A stretch of 64,000 nt of DNA from an uncultured Draconibacterium sp. Lineage in GTDB: Bacteria; Bacteroidota; Bacteroidia; Bacteroidales; Prolixibacteraceae. The notes beneath the pieces are model-generated. The model was not told where the DNA came from. It ran no database searches and saw only the letters and a program-made list of their open reading frames with translations. The position numbers and the translations under genes were made by a program. Position 1 is the first letter of the stretch; every line of letters starts with the position of its first letter. Shown here piece by piece: positions 21,044 through 30,569 of the stretch. The stretch lies in assembly GCF_963676735.1 (NCBI RefSeq), contig NZ_OY781464.1, positions 26,001-90,000 on the forward strand. The letters are read 5' to 3'.

Positions 21044-21136
21044 CATCCGGCATCGAATATCCAATAATCAATATTCAACGATCCAGTATCCGGTTGCAAG
21101 TCACGAGTCATGAGTCACGAGTATCAAGTATCCAGT
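21044..21136. repeat. Short imperfect direct repeats (CATCGAATATCCA / AGTATCCAGTATC type)
   Basis: Several 8-14 bp words built on GAATATCCA, CAGTATCC, GAGTCATGAGTCACGAG and AGTATCAAGTATCCAG recur in 90 bp just before the convergent cardiolipin synthase stop. They are low-complexity intergenic filler; no gene or terminator is seen. Confidence 0.5.
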
Positions 21137-21137
21137 A

Positions 21138-22589
21138 TCAAAACATCGGGCTAATAATATGGGCCAGCGATTCGCGAACTTTATAAATAATAGGGCGTTT
21201 GCGCCATTCGCGGTATCGTACCTCGCGGCAATGTTGCAAATCGCTTAAAAAGTGCTCTTCCAGTTGGTCGGTAAATGCTTTCTGGTAGATAAATGCATTG
21301 GCCTCAAAATTGGTCTCGAAACTACGGAAATCGAAATTGCTGGTTCCAACACTTGAAATAACATCGTCAACCAGCAGGTACTTGCTGTGTATAAATCCGT
21401 TTTGGTAGAGGAAAATACGAACGCCTGCCTCAAGAAGTTCTTCTACATAAGCAAACGAACACCATTTTGAAAGCCTGGCATCTGATTTTTCGGGGATGAT
21501 AATGCGCACATCAACCTGGCTAAGGGCAGCGGTTTTTAAAGCCGTTTTAAGTTCTTGCGGTGGCATAAGGTAGGGGGTAACCAGGTATATTTTTTTTCGT
21601 GCGGTAGTAATGGCAGCAAAAAAGGCCTGCTCAATACTTTTCCAGCTGTAATCGGGGCCACTGGCCGAAATTTGTACAGGAACGCCCGGTGCATCAGAAA
21701 AAGGAGGGAAATAATTATTGCCGTAAAGGTTTTCTTTCGTAATAAAATACCAATCGGCAGCAAAAATAACCTGCAGGGTTGTTGCAGCATCGCCATTTAT
21801 TTGCAGGTGAGTGTCGCGCCAGGCCCCTATGCCATTAAGTCCTTCAAGGTAGCGGTCGGCAATATTTACCCCGCCAATAAAGCCCGTTTTTCCATCAATA
21901 ACAATAATTTTACGGTGGTTGCGGTAGTTTACCCGCGATGTAAAACGTGGAAACCGAACCTCCATAAATGGGTGAATTTCGATGTTGTTTGCCTGAAAAG
22001 TTTTGAAAAAGCGCCTGGATAGCCCCCAGCTGCCAACATCGTCAATTATAATGCGTACTTCAACACCTTCGTTGCGTTTTTTTATCAGTAAATTTTTTAG
22101 GCGGTTGCCAATTTTGTCATCCTCAAAAATGTAATATTCAAGGTGAATATGGTGACGGGCCTGCTCAATGGCATAAAATATATTTTCGAATGTTTCTTCT
22201 CCGTCTTTTAAAAGTTTAAGGGTGTTGCCCGTGGTTAGCAACGAGTCGGAATTGTTTAACAGTAAACGAATAAGTTGCGCCTGATTGTTAAGGCCTGCTT
22301 TTGAAATGAGTTGTTTCTGTTCGATATTTTTAAGTTGTTCTGTACTCAACCGGCGCAGCTCTTTGAGGCTTTTAATGCCCCGCCGCGAAAACATTTTGCG
22401 CTTCCGGTATTCCTGCCCGAAAACCAGGTAAAAAACCACACCAAAAATGGGGAGCAGAATAAGTACCAGAATCCAGGCGGCAGTTTTAAAAGGCGAGCGT
22501 TTTTCCAGAATAATCATGAGCGCAACAGGAATAGCTGTGAGCAGAAAAATAAAATAAAACCAGTTCCAGAATTGACTCCAATCAAACAT
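21138..22589 (-). CDS. cls: Cardiolipin synthase (phospholipase D family)
   Basis: 483 residues from ATG 22589 ('MFDWSQFWNWFYFIFLL'). An upstream in-frame extension exists, but the start at 22589 gives the family N-terminus with two membrane helices and a PLDc_N segment. Two PLD catalytic HKD motifs are visible: 'NHRKIIVIDGKTGFIGG' and 'IHSKYLLVDDVISSVGTSN'. It condenses two phosphatidylglycerol molecules (or PG with PE) to cardiolipin at the inner membrane. It is divergent from a small lipoprotein gene. Confidence 0.93.
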   Translation of the reverse strand: MFDWSQFWNWFYFIFLLTAIPVALMIILEKRSPFKTAAWILVLILLPIFGVVFYLVFGQEYRKRKMFSRRGIKSLKELRRLSTEQLKNIEQKQLISKAGLNNQAQLIRLLLNNSDSLLTTGNTLKLLKDGEETFENIFYAIEQARHHIHLEYYIFEDDKIGNRLKNLLIKKRNEGVEVRIIIDDVGSWGLSRRFFKTFQANNIEIHPFMEVRFPRFTSRVNYRNHRKIIVIDGKTGFIGGVNIADRYLEGLNGIGAWRDTHLQINGDAATTLQVIFAADWYFITKENLYGNNYFPPFSDAPGVPVQISASGPDYSWKSIEQAFFAAITTARKKIYLVTPYLMPPQELKTALKTAALSQVDVRIIIPEKSDARLSKWCSFAYVEELLEAGVRIFLYQNGFIHSKYLLVDDVISSVGTSNFDFRSFETNFEANAFIYQKAFTDQLEEHFLSDLQHCREVRYREWRKRPIIYKVRESLAHIISPMF

Positions 22590-22671
22590 ATTTTGTAATT
22601 TGTTAGGGTAAATTTCCAAATTTATTTGAGTAAAAACAATATTTGCATAATTTTCGTAGTTACAGGTAGAG

Positions 22672-23103
22672 ATGAAAAAATTAACAAACATATTTCTTTG
22701 GGCTATTACTGGTAGTTTCTTGCTCATTTACGCATGTTCAGGTACAAAAAATAGTGCCAAATCAGAAAAATCGAGCATTGAGGTAAGTGCTGAGGATAGT
22801 GTTGAGTACGACGTTGAAACGTTTAATGCAAAATTTGATATGTGGTACGAACGGCAAAACACTCCGGCCGCATACCGTACGCAAACCTACTACGAAAACT
22901 GGAACAGGCAATATGTTTCTGCCTGGAATGCAAAATGCGCAACGGCATCGTCAAGCTGGACCTTTGAACCCGTGGTAGGTTACAATCCAACAGAAGATTA
23001 CGGCTTTGAAATGAACCATAAGCTGTTTTACTATTTTATGTACGTTGAGAATGTGCTAAAAGTAAAAATTATCCCGGGTGGGCCTAAGCTCACTTTTTAT
23101 TAG
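22672..23103 (+). CDS. Small lipoprotein of unknown function (possibly DUF6146)
   Basis: 143 residues with a lipoprotein signal ('WAITGSFLLIYACSGTKNS'), a short acidic linker, then a Tyr/Trp-rich region: 'FNAKFDMWYERQNTPA', 'YYENWNRQYVSAWNAKC' and 'YFMYVENVLKVKIIPGG'. The pattern resembles a small Bacteroidota-only family (DUF6146, from memory and unverified). Its last 14 bp overlap the end of the convergent ribD gene. Function unknown. Confidence 0.75.
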   Translation: MKKLTNIFLWAITGSFLLIYACSGTKNSAKSEKSSIEVSAEDSVEYDVETFNAKFDMWYERQNTPAAYRTQTYYENWNRQYVSAWNAKCATASSSWTFEPVVGYNPTEDYGFEMNHKLFYYFMYVENVLKVKIIPGGPKLTFY

Positions 23104-24145
23104 TGGCATTGCTTACAAGCAAAAGTGTGTCGTTGCCCAATTGTGAGCGTACGCCTTGTAAATGATTTATCTCCGGTGCTTTTATGCCTCTGCCAAATGT
23201 TTTATTGCCTGTATAAATGTGGGCTTCATCCCATAAATCATCAGTTATAAAACTGTTTAATAGCTGCCTTCCTCCTTCAACAATTAGCGATAATACGTTT
23301 TTCTGGTGCAACACATTCATTAGTTGTGGCAGAATATTTTCCGAAAAATCAATTTTAACATAGCTTGTTTTTTCTTCAACCCGGTTTTTAATTCCGTTAA
23401 TAATAAGCGTATCGCTTGCGTTATTAAACAGGTGTAGTGTTTTTTCCAGTCGTAAATTACGATCAATAACTATACGCAGCGGATTTTTTCCACTGCAATG
23501 CCGCACCGTTAGCGAGGGGTTGTCTTTTTCGGCCGTGTTGGTACCAACCAGAATGGCATCTTCAGCAGCCCTCATTTTATGCACGCTAAGCAAGGCTTCA
23601 GAACCGGTTATCCAGGTAGGTTCTCCGTAAGCTTCCACCTTGCGGTCGATATCAATAAAGCCATCGGTAGTTTGTGCCCACTTAAGTAAAATATACGGGC
23701 GCTTCTTCCGGTGAAAAGTAAAAAAACGTCGGTTTAGCTCGTCGCATTCTTTTTTTAATACTCCTGTTTTCACCTCAAGGCCGGCTTTGCGAAGTTTTTC
23801 AATCCCCTTACCGGCCACCTGGGCAAACGGATCGATACTGCCAATTACAACCTTTGGTATTTGTTTTCTGATAATCAGGTCGGAGCAGGGAGGGGTTAAC
23901 CCAAAATGGGCACAGGGTTCTAACGAAACATAAATGGTACTTGATTTTAGTTGTTCCGGGTTGTCAACTGCATTTATGGCATTCACTTCTGCATGCGCCT
24001 GGCCATATTTTTGATGGTATCCTTCGCCAATAACTTGCCCCTGGTAAACAATAACGCAGCCAACCATTGGATTTGGCGAAACAGCACCTGACCCTTTTTT
24101 AGCCAGTTGGATGCAACGGGCCATGTATTTTTCGTCGGTTGTCAT
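23090..24145 (-). CDS. ribD: Bifunctional diaminohydroxyphosphoribosylaminopyrimidine deaminase / 5-amino-6-(5-phosphoribosylamino)uracil reductase
   Basis: About 351 residues from ATG 24145 (a TTG two codons upstream is less likely). The N-terminal deaminase has zinc motifs 'HAEVNAINA' and 'PCAHFGLTPPCSDLI'. The C-terminal reductase has 'LKWAQTTDGFI', 'VGTNTAEKDNPSLTVR' and 'SLIVEGGRQLLNSFI'. It performs steps two and three of riboflavin synthesis from GTP. ribF lies 2 kb away on the same strand; no FMN riboswitch is visible. Confidence 0.95.
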   Translation of the reverse strand: MTTDEKYMARCIQLAKKGSGAVSPNPMVGCVIVYQGQVIGEGYHQKYGQAHAEVNAINAVDNPEQLKSSTIYVSLEPCAHFGLTPPCSDLIIRKQIPKVVIGSIDPFAQVAGKGIEKLRKAGLEVKTGVLKKECDELNRRFFTFHRKKRPYILLKWAQTTDGFIDIDRKVEAYGEPTWITGSEALLSVHKMRAAEDAILVGTNTAEKDNPSLTVRHCSGKNPLRIVIDRNLRLEKTLHLFNNASDTLIINGIKNRVEEKTSYVKIDFSENILPQLMNVLHQKNVLSLIVEGGRQLLNSFITDDLWDEAHIYTGNKTFGRGIKAPEINHLQGVRSQLGNDTLLLVSNATNKK

Positions 24146-24185
24146 TTTCAAGGAAAAACTAAATTTGCAGCAACAAAAGTAAACA

Positions 24186-25025
24186 ATGCAACAAACTATT
24201 CAATATATCCGAACAGAATTGGAAGGGATTTACCCCGAAAGCGAGATTCTGGGGTTTACAAAGCTAATTTTCGACCAGGTGCTTGGATTTTCTTACACAC
24301 AAATGATTTTGGCTAAAACACGTATGTTGGAACAAGAGGATGTCAAAAAAATTAAAACCATTGTTAGCCGACTGAAAAACCACGAACCTATTCAATATAT
24401 TTTGGGCGCAACAGAATTTTACGGATTACAACTGGAGCTTGAACCCGGAGTTTTAATTCCACGGCCCGAAACGGAAGAACTGGTGCAGTGGGTGTGCCAA
24501 ACCCAATTGCCAAAACAGGCACGTGTACTCGATATTGGAACCGGTAGCGGGTGTATTGCCCTGGCTATAAAAAACGAAATACCCGATGCCGAAGTTTGGG
24601 CGGTTGACAAGTCGGAAAAAGCTATGGAGCTTGCTGCAAAAAATGCGAAAAAAAATAATCTGCAGCTACGTTTTAAACAGGCAGATATATTAAACTGGCA
24701 GGAAGAGCAATGGCCACAGTTTGATGTTGTGCTAAGCAATCCTCCGTATGTTCGCGAAAGCGAGAAAGCACAAATGCAGGCCAATGTGCTGGAGCACGAA
24801 CCGGAAATGGCCTTGTTTGTTAGTGACGCCGAACCTTTGTTGTTTTACTACGCCATTGCCCGGTTTGCCCAAAGTAAGTTGAAAAACGGTGGCTTACTGT
24901 TTTTCGAAATTAACGAGAGTTTTGGCGAAGAAATGGTGGGCCTGGTTAAGTCGTTGGGATTTAGTTCGGTAGAATTAAGACGGGATTTGGAAAATAAAAA
25001 TCGGATGTTGCGGTGCAGAAAATAA
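24186..25025 (+). CDS. prmC: Peptide chain release factor N5-glutamine methyltransferase
   Basis: 279 residues: helical N-terminal domain, SAM motif 'VLDIGTGSGCIALAI', and catalytic 'NPPYV' in 'DVVLSNPPYVRESEKAQM'. It methylates the GGQ glutamine of RF1 and RF2. It is divergent from ribD with a 40-bp gap, so both promoters are compressed there. Confidence 0.95.
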   Translation: MQQTIQYIRTELEGIYPESEILGFTKLIFDQVLGFSYTQMILAKTRMLEQEDVKKIKTIVSRLKNHEPIQYILGATEFYGLQLELEPGVLIPRPETEELVQWVCQTQLPKQARVLDIGTGSGCIALAIKNEIPDAEVWAVDKSEKAMELAAKNAKKNNLQLRFKQADILNWQEEQWPQFDVVLSNPPYVRESEKAQMQANVLEHEPEMALFVSDAEPLLFYYAIARFAQSKLKNGGLLFFEINESFGEEMVGLVKSLGFSSVELRRDLENKNRMLRCRK

Positions 25026-25108
25026 TACCGGACAGTATCAGTAAAAGCATTTTTTATCGTTTATTAATTCGAACGATTTTTTATCTTGTATTCGTGTAAA
25101 CAAAAGCT

Positions 25109-26173
25109 GTGAAAAAAGTTATCCTTAAAATACTGCTACTTTTTAATTTTTTAGCATGTAGTGCATTGGTTGTATCCTACCTGTCGGTATATATTCCTCC
25201 CGATGTTTTCTGGATTCCATCTCTATTTGGTTTGGCTTATCCGTTTCTTTTGGGGGCTAACCTCGCGTTCGTACTGTTTTGGTTGCTGTTTAAACCCCGT
25301 TACGCGCTTTTGTCGTTAATTGTTGTAGCTGTTGGCTGGGGGTTTGTTACCCGCTTTTACCAGGTAAAAGGCAGAAGTAGTACCGAGGCAGCTATTAAAG
25401 TAGTTTCGTATAACGTTAAACATTTTGTGGCTGATGGCACGGGCAATCAGAAAGAAAATGCGAAAGAGATTATTACATTTTTAGCCGGGCAGGATGCCGA
25501 TATTATTTGTTTGCAGGAAGCACGTTTGCGCCGAAACAATATTTTTAACCTGGCACAAACCGTTAAAGACCTCGAATCGATTAAACACTACCAGTTTGCG
25601 CGTTCCAGCACAAGTTATGGCTCGGTAACAATGACCCGCTATCCTATTGTAAATATGGGCGAAATTAGGTTTGAAGACTCCCGGAACATTACCATTTATA
25701 CCGATGTGTTGATTGATTTTGATACCGTTCGCATTTTTAATATCCATCTACAATCGTACCTGATTGATCCTGATAAGTATTCAATAATTGAATCGCCGGG
25801 CTTAAACGAAGAGAAAGACCTGGATGAGGTGAGAGAGATGGGAGCCAAGTTTAAGGATGCGTTTCAGCTGCGGGCAAGGCAGGTGCGCGAAATCAGAAAA
25901 TACATTGACGAATCGCCCCATAATGTTATTCTTTGTGGCGATTTTAACGATACACCCGCTTCGTTTTCGTACCGCAATTTAAGCAATGGATTAAGCGATG
26001 CTTTTGTACAATCGGGGCAGGGAATTGGGCGTACCTACATTGGCAAGTTGCCATCGTTTCGTATTGATTATATTATGCATGGTGATGCTTTTGAATCGTT
26101 TGATTTTGAAACGTTGGATTACCGGAAATCAGACCATTTGCCCGTTAGTTGCAAGCTGAAAAAAATAAATTAA
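25109..26173 (+). CDS. Membrane-anchored endonuclease/exonuclease/phosphatase-family protein
   Basis: 354 residues starting at GTG. About three N-terminal transmembrane helices (residues 5-90) precede an EEP domain: 'VVSYNVKHFVADG', 'DIICLQEARLR', 'RIFNIHLQSY', 'VILCGDFNDTPASFSYR' and 'DYIMHGDAF...SDHLPVS'. The metal and catalytic His/Asp residues are present, so it should be an active Mg-dependent phosphodiesterase; whether the substrate is nucleic acid or lipid is unknown. It overlaps the convergent ribF gene by 4 bp. Confidence 0.88.
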   Translation: MKKVILKILLLFNFLACSALVVSYLSVYIPPDVFWIPSLFGLAYPFLLGANLAFVLFWLLFKPRYALLSLIVVAVGWGFVTRFYQVKGRSSTEAAIKVVSYNVKHFVADGTGNQKENAKEIITFLAGQDADIICLQEARLRRNNIFNLAQTVKDLESIKHYQFARSSTSYGSVTMTRYPIVNMGEIRFEDSRNITIYTDVLIDFDTVRIFNIHLQSYLIDPDKYSIIESPGLNEEKDLDEVREMGAKFKDAFQLRARQVREIRKYIDESPHNVILCGDFNDTPASFSYRNLSNGLSDAFVQSGQGIGRTYIGKLPSFRIDYIMHGDAFESFDFETLDYRKSDHLPVSCKLKKIN

Positions 26174-27105
26174 AGCGATAGCAGCAGTTCTTGCGCCACT
26201 TCCTTATCTGTTTTTAGTTGTTCAACCAAGGCATCAACTCCCGCAAACTTTTTCTCTTCACGTATTTTGTCAATAAAAACAAGTGTGATGCTTTTGCCGT
26301 AAATGTTTTCAGCAAAATCAAAAATATTTACTTCAATGCTGCGGTTGTCGGCGTTGTTATTAAAAGTGGGGCGGGTTCCAATGTTTAACATTCCCTTGTA
26401 CTGTTTGTCGTCAATTTCAATTAAAACTGCATAAACACCGTATCCGGGAATAATTTTGTATTTGTCTGAGGCTTCAATATTTGCAGTGGGGAATCCTAAT
26501 TTTCGACCCAGCTGTTTGCCGTTAACCACCGTGCCGTGCAAGGTAAAGCGGTAGCCCAAATATTGATTGGCTTTTGCAATAGCACCGGTTTCAAGCGCTG
26601 CCCGTATTTTTGTTGAGCTTACTTTGTCGGTTTCTACAGATAAGGCTTCAGTTCGGTGTACTTTAAAACCGTATTTATCAGCACATTTTTGGAGGTATTC
26701 ATAGCCCCCTTCGCGGTTTTTCCCAAACCGATGATCGTAGCCCACAACCAAACAATGGGTGTGTATTTTTTCCACCAAAATGGTTTTTACAAAATCGGTA
26801 TAGCTTAGGGCTGCAAACGCTTCGTTAAAAGGATAAATAATCAGGTGATCGACACCAAATTGCTCAAACAGTTTAATTTTTTCGTTTTTTGTAGTAAGCA
26901 AACGCAGGCTTGTTTCGTTGGGTGCGGTAACAATGCGCGGATGAGGGTAAAAGGTAAAGATTACCGTTTCGCCGTTTTCGTTGCCGGCTAATTCTTTTAA
27001 CTGGTTAATAACCAGTTGGTGCCCTTTGTGCAAGCCATCGAAAGTACCAATGGTTACCACAGGGTTTCGGGCCTCAAAATCATCAAGCGAAAAATGTATC
27101 TTCAC
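26170..27105 (-). CDS. ribF: Bifunctional riboflavin kinase / FAD synthetase
   Basis: 311 residues. The N-terminal nucleotidyltransferase has 'VVTIGTFDGLHKGHQ' and 'VGYDHRFGKNREGG' and 'STKIRAALETG'. The C-terminal kinase has 'GRKLGFPTANIE' and 'GVYAVLIEID'. It makes FMN and FAD from riboflavin. Length and architecture are standard. Confidence 0.95.
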   Translation of the reverse strand: MKIHFSLDDFEARNPVVTIGTFDGLHKGHQLVINQLKELAGNENGETVIFTFYPHPRIVTAPNETSLRLLTTKNEKIKLFEQFGVDHLIIYPFNEAFAALSYTDFVKTILVEKIHTHCLVVGYDHRFGKNREGGYEYLQKCADKYGFKVHRTEALSVETDKVSSTKIRAALETGAIAKANQYLGYRFTLHGTVVNGKQLGRKLGFPTANIEASDKYKIIPGYGVYAVLIEIDDKQYKGMLNIGTRPTFNNNADNRSIEVNIFDFAENIYGKSITLVFIDKIREEKKFAGVDALVEQLKTDKEVAQELLLSL

Positions 27106-27467
27106 AATAATAATGGTAAAAAATGTTTTGCGTTACAAACCTATTGAAAATTTTAAATCTATTAAAGGCGGTAGCTCTAATCCGGTTAAAATAATGAAAA
27201 GGATAATGGAATTTTTGAGTTATTGGCAAAAAATAAAGCAAGTCAGAGGCTGATGAGTTAAATGCGCTTAAACCGTTTCAATGCATCAGAAAGCATAAAA
27301 ATTGTTATTTTCTTAAAATGCTATTTTCGATGTATTCAAAATTGTTAATTTTACGGCCTTTATATGAAATGGGTGCACTGTTTACAATAGTGCAATTAAT
27401 GCAGAAAACTCATTTTTTCTGTAGATAAACCGGTTTATGATACCATTTGGTAATCAATTGAAATGAT
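27106..27467. other. Intergenic region before the TlpA-like gene
   Basis: 362 bp, AT-rich, holding the divergent promoters of ribF and the next gene. No gene, RNA or clear repeat is seen. Confidence 0.4.
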
Positions 27468-28634
27468 ATGAACAAGATGACCTATAGAGTTTTATTTTTT
27501 TTGGTAGCAGCGATGCTATTGTTAGCAGGGTGTAAAAAAGAAAAAGGATTTACTATTCGGGGTAAAATTACACACGCCGAAGGGAAAGAAATTGTTTTAG
27601 AAGAACTGCATACCACTTCGCTGAAAAAAATTGCCGAAACAAAAATTAATAAAAAGGGCGAGTTTGAAATTAAAGGAGTAACTGGAATTCCCACGTTTTA
27701 CCTCTTAAAGCTTACCGATCAGAACTTTATAACCTTATTGGTAGATTCGGCAGAAACAATTACCGTTGAAGCGGATGCTGCAAATTTCCACCGTGAATAC
27801 AATGTTGCTGGTTCACCCGGTTCGGAGCAGGTGAAACTGCTGGATTCAAAACTGAAAGAAACCCGAAACAAACTCGACTCGTTGCGCTCGTTAGATAATT
27901 TGTATACCGGAAACCCGGAGTACGATGATGTACGTCCGCGGTGGGCCGAAGAATACGATGAAATTGTGGAAGAACAGATTGAATTCTCTACCGATTTTGT
28001 TCGCGAAAATCCGTTTGCAATGGCCAGTGTTTTGGCGCTTTATCAGAAATTTAATAACAACGATCAGTTTTATATTGTACGCGATTTGCAGGTGATGAAA
28101 ACGGCTGCTTCGGCACTATATTCAATTTACCCGAATTCCGAGCAGGTGCAGGCACTTTACAACAATACACTGCAGTTTGTTCGTCAGCAACAAGCCGAAA
28201 AAATGCAACAGTTTATTCAGGAACAAGGCGAAAACAGCCCGGACATTGTTCTTCCGGATGCCGATGGTAAAGAAATAGCACTGTCGTCGTTAAAAGGAAA
28301 AATTGTACTCTTGCAGTTTTGGGCAGCTGTTGACCGCGGGTCACGCATTCAGAACCCGGTTTTGGTTGAAGCCTATAAAAAATATAAACGGAAAGGTTTT
28401 GAGATTTACCAGGTTAGTGTAGATCAAAATCGTGCCGAATGGGTTGATGCCATTGATAAAGATGGTTTGTCGTGGATTAATGTTGGCGATATGGAAGGAA
28501 GTAAAAAAGCCGCCGCAGTATATAACATCCAGTCTATTCCTTTTAATTATCTGCTTGATAAAGAAGGTGCTATTGTGGCGAAAAATCTTCAGGGACCTGC
28601 GCTCAACAAGGCACTGGCTCAGCTTTTAGATTAG
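27468..28634 (+). CDS. DUF4369/thioredoxin-like lipoprotein lacking the CxxC motif
   Basis: 388 residues: lipoprotein signal ('FLVAAMLLLAGCKKEKG'), a DUF4369 domain ('FTIRGKITHAEGKEIVLEEL'), a helical middle, and an AhpC/TlpA-type thioredoxin fold at the C-terminus. In active relatives the fold carries W-C-x-x-C; here the position reads 'LLQFWAAVDRGSRIQNP', with no cysteine. The cis-proline loop 'IQSIPFNYLLDKEG' is kept. It therefore probably binds rather than reduces disulfides. lpxH begins 15 bp later. Confidence 0.85.
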   Translation: MNKMTYRVLFFLVAAMLLLAGCKKEKGFTIRGKITHAEGKEIVLEELHTTSLKKIAETKINKKGEFEIKGVTGIPTFYLLKLTDQNFITLLVDSAETITVEADAANFHREYNVAGSPGSEQVKLLDSKLKETRNKLDSLRSLDNLYTGNPEYDDVRPRWAEEYDEIVEEQIEFSTDFVRENPFAMASVLALYQKFNNNDQFYIVRDLQVMKTAASALYSIYPNSEQVQALYNNTLQFVRQQQAEKMQQFIQEQGENSPDIVLPDADGKEIALSSLKGKIVLLQFWAAVDRGSRIQNPVLVEAYKKYKRKGFEIYQVSVDQNRAEWVDAIDKDGLSWINVGDMEGSKKAAAVYNIQSIPFNYLLDKEGAIVAKNLQGPALNKALAQLLD

Positions 28635-28649
28635 CATAAACTCCAAAAA

Positions 28650-29411
28650 TTGGCTGAAAAACAAAAAATATATTTTATTTCGGATATACACCTTGGTGCT
28701 CCTGCGTTAAATAATAACCGGGAACGCGAATTGCTGTTGGCCTCCTGGCTCGATGAAATTGAGGCTGATGTGAGCGAACTTTTTCTGATGGGAGACATCT
28801 TCGATTTCTGGTACGAGTACAAAAAGGTGGTTCCTCGTGGATTTACCCGAATTTTAGGCCGTCTGGCCAATTTAACCGATAGGGGAATACCGGTGCATTT
28901 CTTTACCGGAAATCACGATATGTGGGTGTATGATTATCTGGCCGAAGAAACCGGAATTCAAGTTCATCACAACTACATGGTACACGATATTTGCGGAAAG
29001 AAATTCTTTCTGGCCCATGGCGATGGCCTTGATGCATCGGATAAAGGTTATATTTTTCTGAAAAAAATATTTACGAATAACACCATGCGCTGGCTCTTTT
29101 CCCGGCTACATCCCAATTTTGCATTTTATATTGCGCACAAATGGTCGGCATCAAGTAGGTTATCAAAATCGGATTATGAGCAGGAATATGTGGCAGATAA
29201 AGATGGAATGTATAAATTTGCCGCGGAATTTATAAAAACAAATCCGGTTGATTATTTTGTAATGGGCCATCGGCATCAACTGGTAAACAAAAAGATGAAC
29301 GAAAAAACAAGTTTTGTTTTATTGGGTGATTGGATTAAGATGTTCTCTTATGGGGTTTTTGATGGCAATAATTTTGAATTAAAGACATATAAGGATAAAG
29401 CGAAAGCTTAG
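28650..29411 (+). CDS. lpxH: UDP-2,3-diacylglucosamine diphosphatase (LpxH-like calcineurin phosphoesterase)
   Basis: 253 residues from a TTG start, with no good ATG nearby. All five metallophosphoesterase blocks are present: 'FISDIHLGAP', 'LMGDIFDFWYE', 'FTGNHDMW', 'LAHGDGLD' and 'VMGHRHQL'. It hydrolyses UDP-diacylglucosamine to lipid X in lipid A synthesis at the membrane surface. Position and spacing suggest co-transcription with the KAS III-like gene. Confidence 0.88.
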   Translation: MAEKQKIYFISDIHLGAPALNNNRERELLLASWLDEIEADVSELFLMGDIFDFWYEYKKVVPRGFTRILGRLANLTDRGIPVHFFTGNHDMWVYDYLAEETGIQVHHNYMVHDICGKKFFLAHGDGLDASDKGYIFLKKIFTNNTMRWLFSRLHPNFAFYIAHKWSASSRLSKSDYEQEYVADKDGMYKFAAEFIKTNPVDYFVMGHRHQLVNKKMNEKTSFVLLGDWIKMFSYGVFDGNNFELKTYKDKAKA

Positions 29412-29421
29412 AAGAAGGATT

Positions 29422-30504
29422 ATGGCAAAGCAAACTTACACAAGAATTATTGGTACCGGAAGTTACCTTCCAACCCAAATAATTAAAAATACACACTTCC
29501 TGAATAACGAGTTTTTTACTCCATCGAAGAAAAAGATTGACGATAAAAGCAACGAAGAAATTATTCAGAAGTTTAGGGAGATTACGAATATTGAAGAGCG
29601 AAGGTACATTGAGGACGAATTGGTAACTTCAGATATTGCCGCTTTTGCAGTTGAAGACGCTTGTAAATCAGCCGGCATTTCAAAAGATAGTCTCGATTTT
29701 ATTATTGTTGGTCATAATTTTGGCGACATCGTGCAAGGCAATGTGCGTACTGATGTTTTACCAAGTTTAGCCAATAAGGTAAAAATGAAATTAAACATCA
29801 AAAATCCACAATGTATTTGCCACGATGTAGTTTCCGGTTGTCCGGGGTGGACACAGGGAATGATTACTGCCGATGCATATATTAAAGCCGGCTTTTCAAA
29901 ACGAGGCGTTGTAGTAGGAGCCGATGTGCTTTCACGTATTTCTGATCCGCATGATCGCGATTCGATGATTTATGCCGATGGTGCCGGAGCAACTGTTGTT
30001 GAAGCTGTTGAAAGCGAAGAACCCCTTGGTATTTTGTCGCATTCCAGTCGTTCTGATTCTGTTAAATTTGCCAACCTGCTTACCTTGGGCGAATCAAGCA
30101 ATGCCGATTTTGAAAGCGACGAACTGTTCATAAAAATGACTGGTCATAAATTATATGTTTATGCCATAACTACAGTTCCGGGTGTGGTAAAGGAAAGTAT
30201 TGAAAAAGCTGGGCTGGAGCTGAGCGACATTAAGAAAATTTTTATCCACCAGGCCAATGAAAAAATGGATGAGGCTATTTTGGCAGGTGTGTTAAAATTA
30301 TACGGTCAGAAAGAGGTACCCGAAGGAATAATGCCTATGAGTATTCGAAAACTCGGAAACTCATCAACAGCCACTGTTCCAACCCTTGTCGACCTTGTTG
30401 TAAAAGGAAAAATGGAAGGGCACGAAGTTAACGAAGGTGATTATACAATTCTTTGTTCGGTAGGTGCCGGAATGAATATCAATTCCATCGTTTATAAATG
30501 GTAA
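29422..30504 (+). CDS. 3-oxoacyl-ACP synthase III-family protein
   Basis: 360 residues of thiolase fold. The catalytic Cys is in 'CHDVVSGCPGWTQGM', His in 'KIFIHQANEKMDEAI' and Asn in 'RKLGNSSTATVPTL', so the Cys-His-Asn triad is intact. It is longer than typical FabH and stands apart from a fatty-acid cluster, so an accessory condensing enzyme is as likely as the housekeeping FabH. It starts 10 bp after lpxH and ends at a strong terminator. Confidence 0.85.
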   Translation: MAKQTYTRIIGTGSYLPTQIIKNTHFLNNEFFTPSKKKIDDKSNEEIIQKFREITNIEERRYIEDELVTSDIAAFAVEDACKSAGISKDSLDFIIVGHNFGDIVQGNVRTDVLPSLANKVKMKLNIKNPQCICHDVVSGCPGWTQGMITADAYIKAGFSKRGVVVGADVLSRISDPHDRDSMIYADGAGATVVEAVESEEPLGILSHSSRSDSVKFANLLTLGESSNADFESDELFIKMTGHKLYVYAITTVPGVVKESIEKAGLELSDIKKIFIHQANEKMDEAILAGVLKLYGQKEVPEGIMPMSIRKLGNSSTATVPTLVDLVVKGKMEGHEVNEGDYTILCSVGAGMNINSIVYKW

Positions 30505-30525
30505 ACTATTGACATTACAATAACG

Positions 30526-30562
30526 AAAGCCGATTCGTCGTTTAACGGATCGGCTTTTTTTT
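30526..30562 (+). terminator. Intrinsic terminator after the KAS III-like gene
   Basis: Stem AAAGCCGAT-T-CG / CG-G-ATCGGCTTT with a short loop, then a run of eight T. Confidence 0.88.
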
Positions 30563-30569
30563 ACTCGTT

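Noticed and set aside
22590..22727. N-terminal extension of cardiolipin synthase by 46 codons
   Set aside because: It would overlap the divergent lipoprotein gene, and the family N-terminus begins at the ATG at 22589.
23090..27105. FMN riboswitch for ribD or ribF
   Set aside because: The upstream gaps are too short and no conserved RFN elements are seen.
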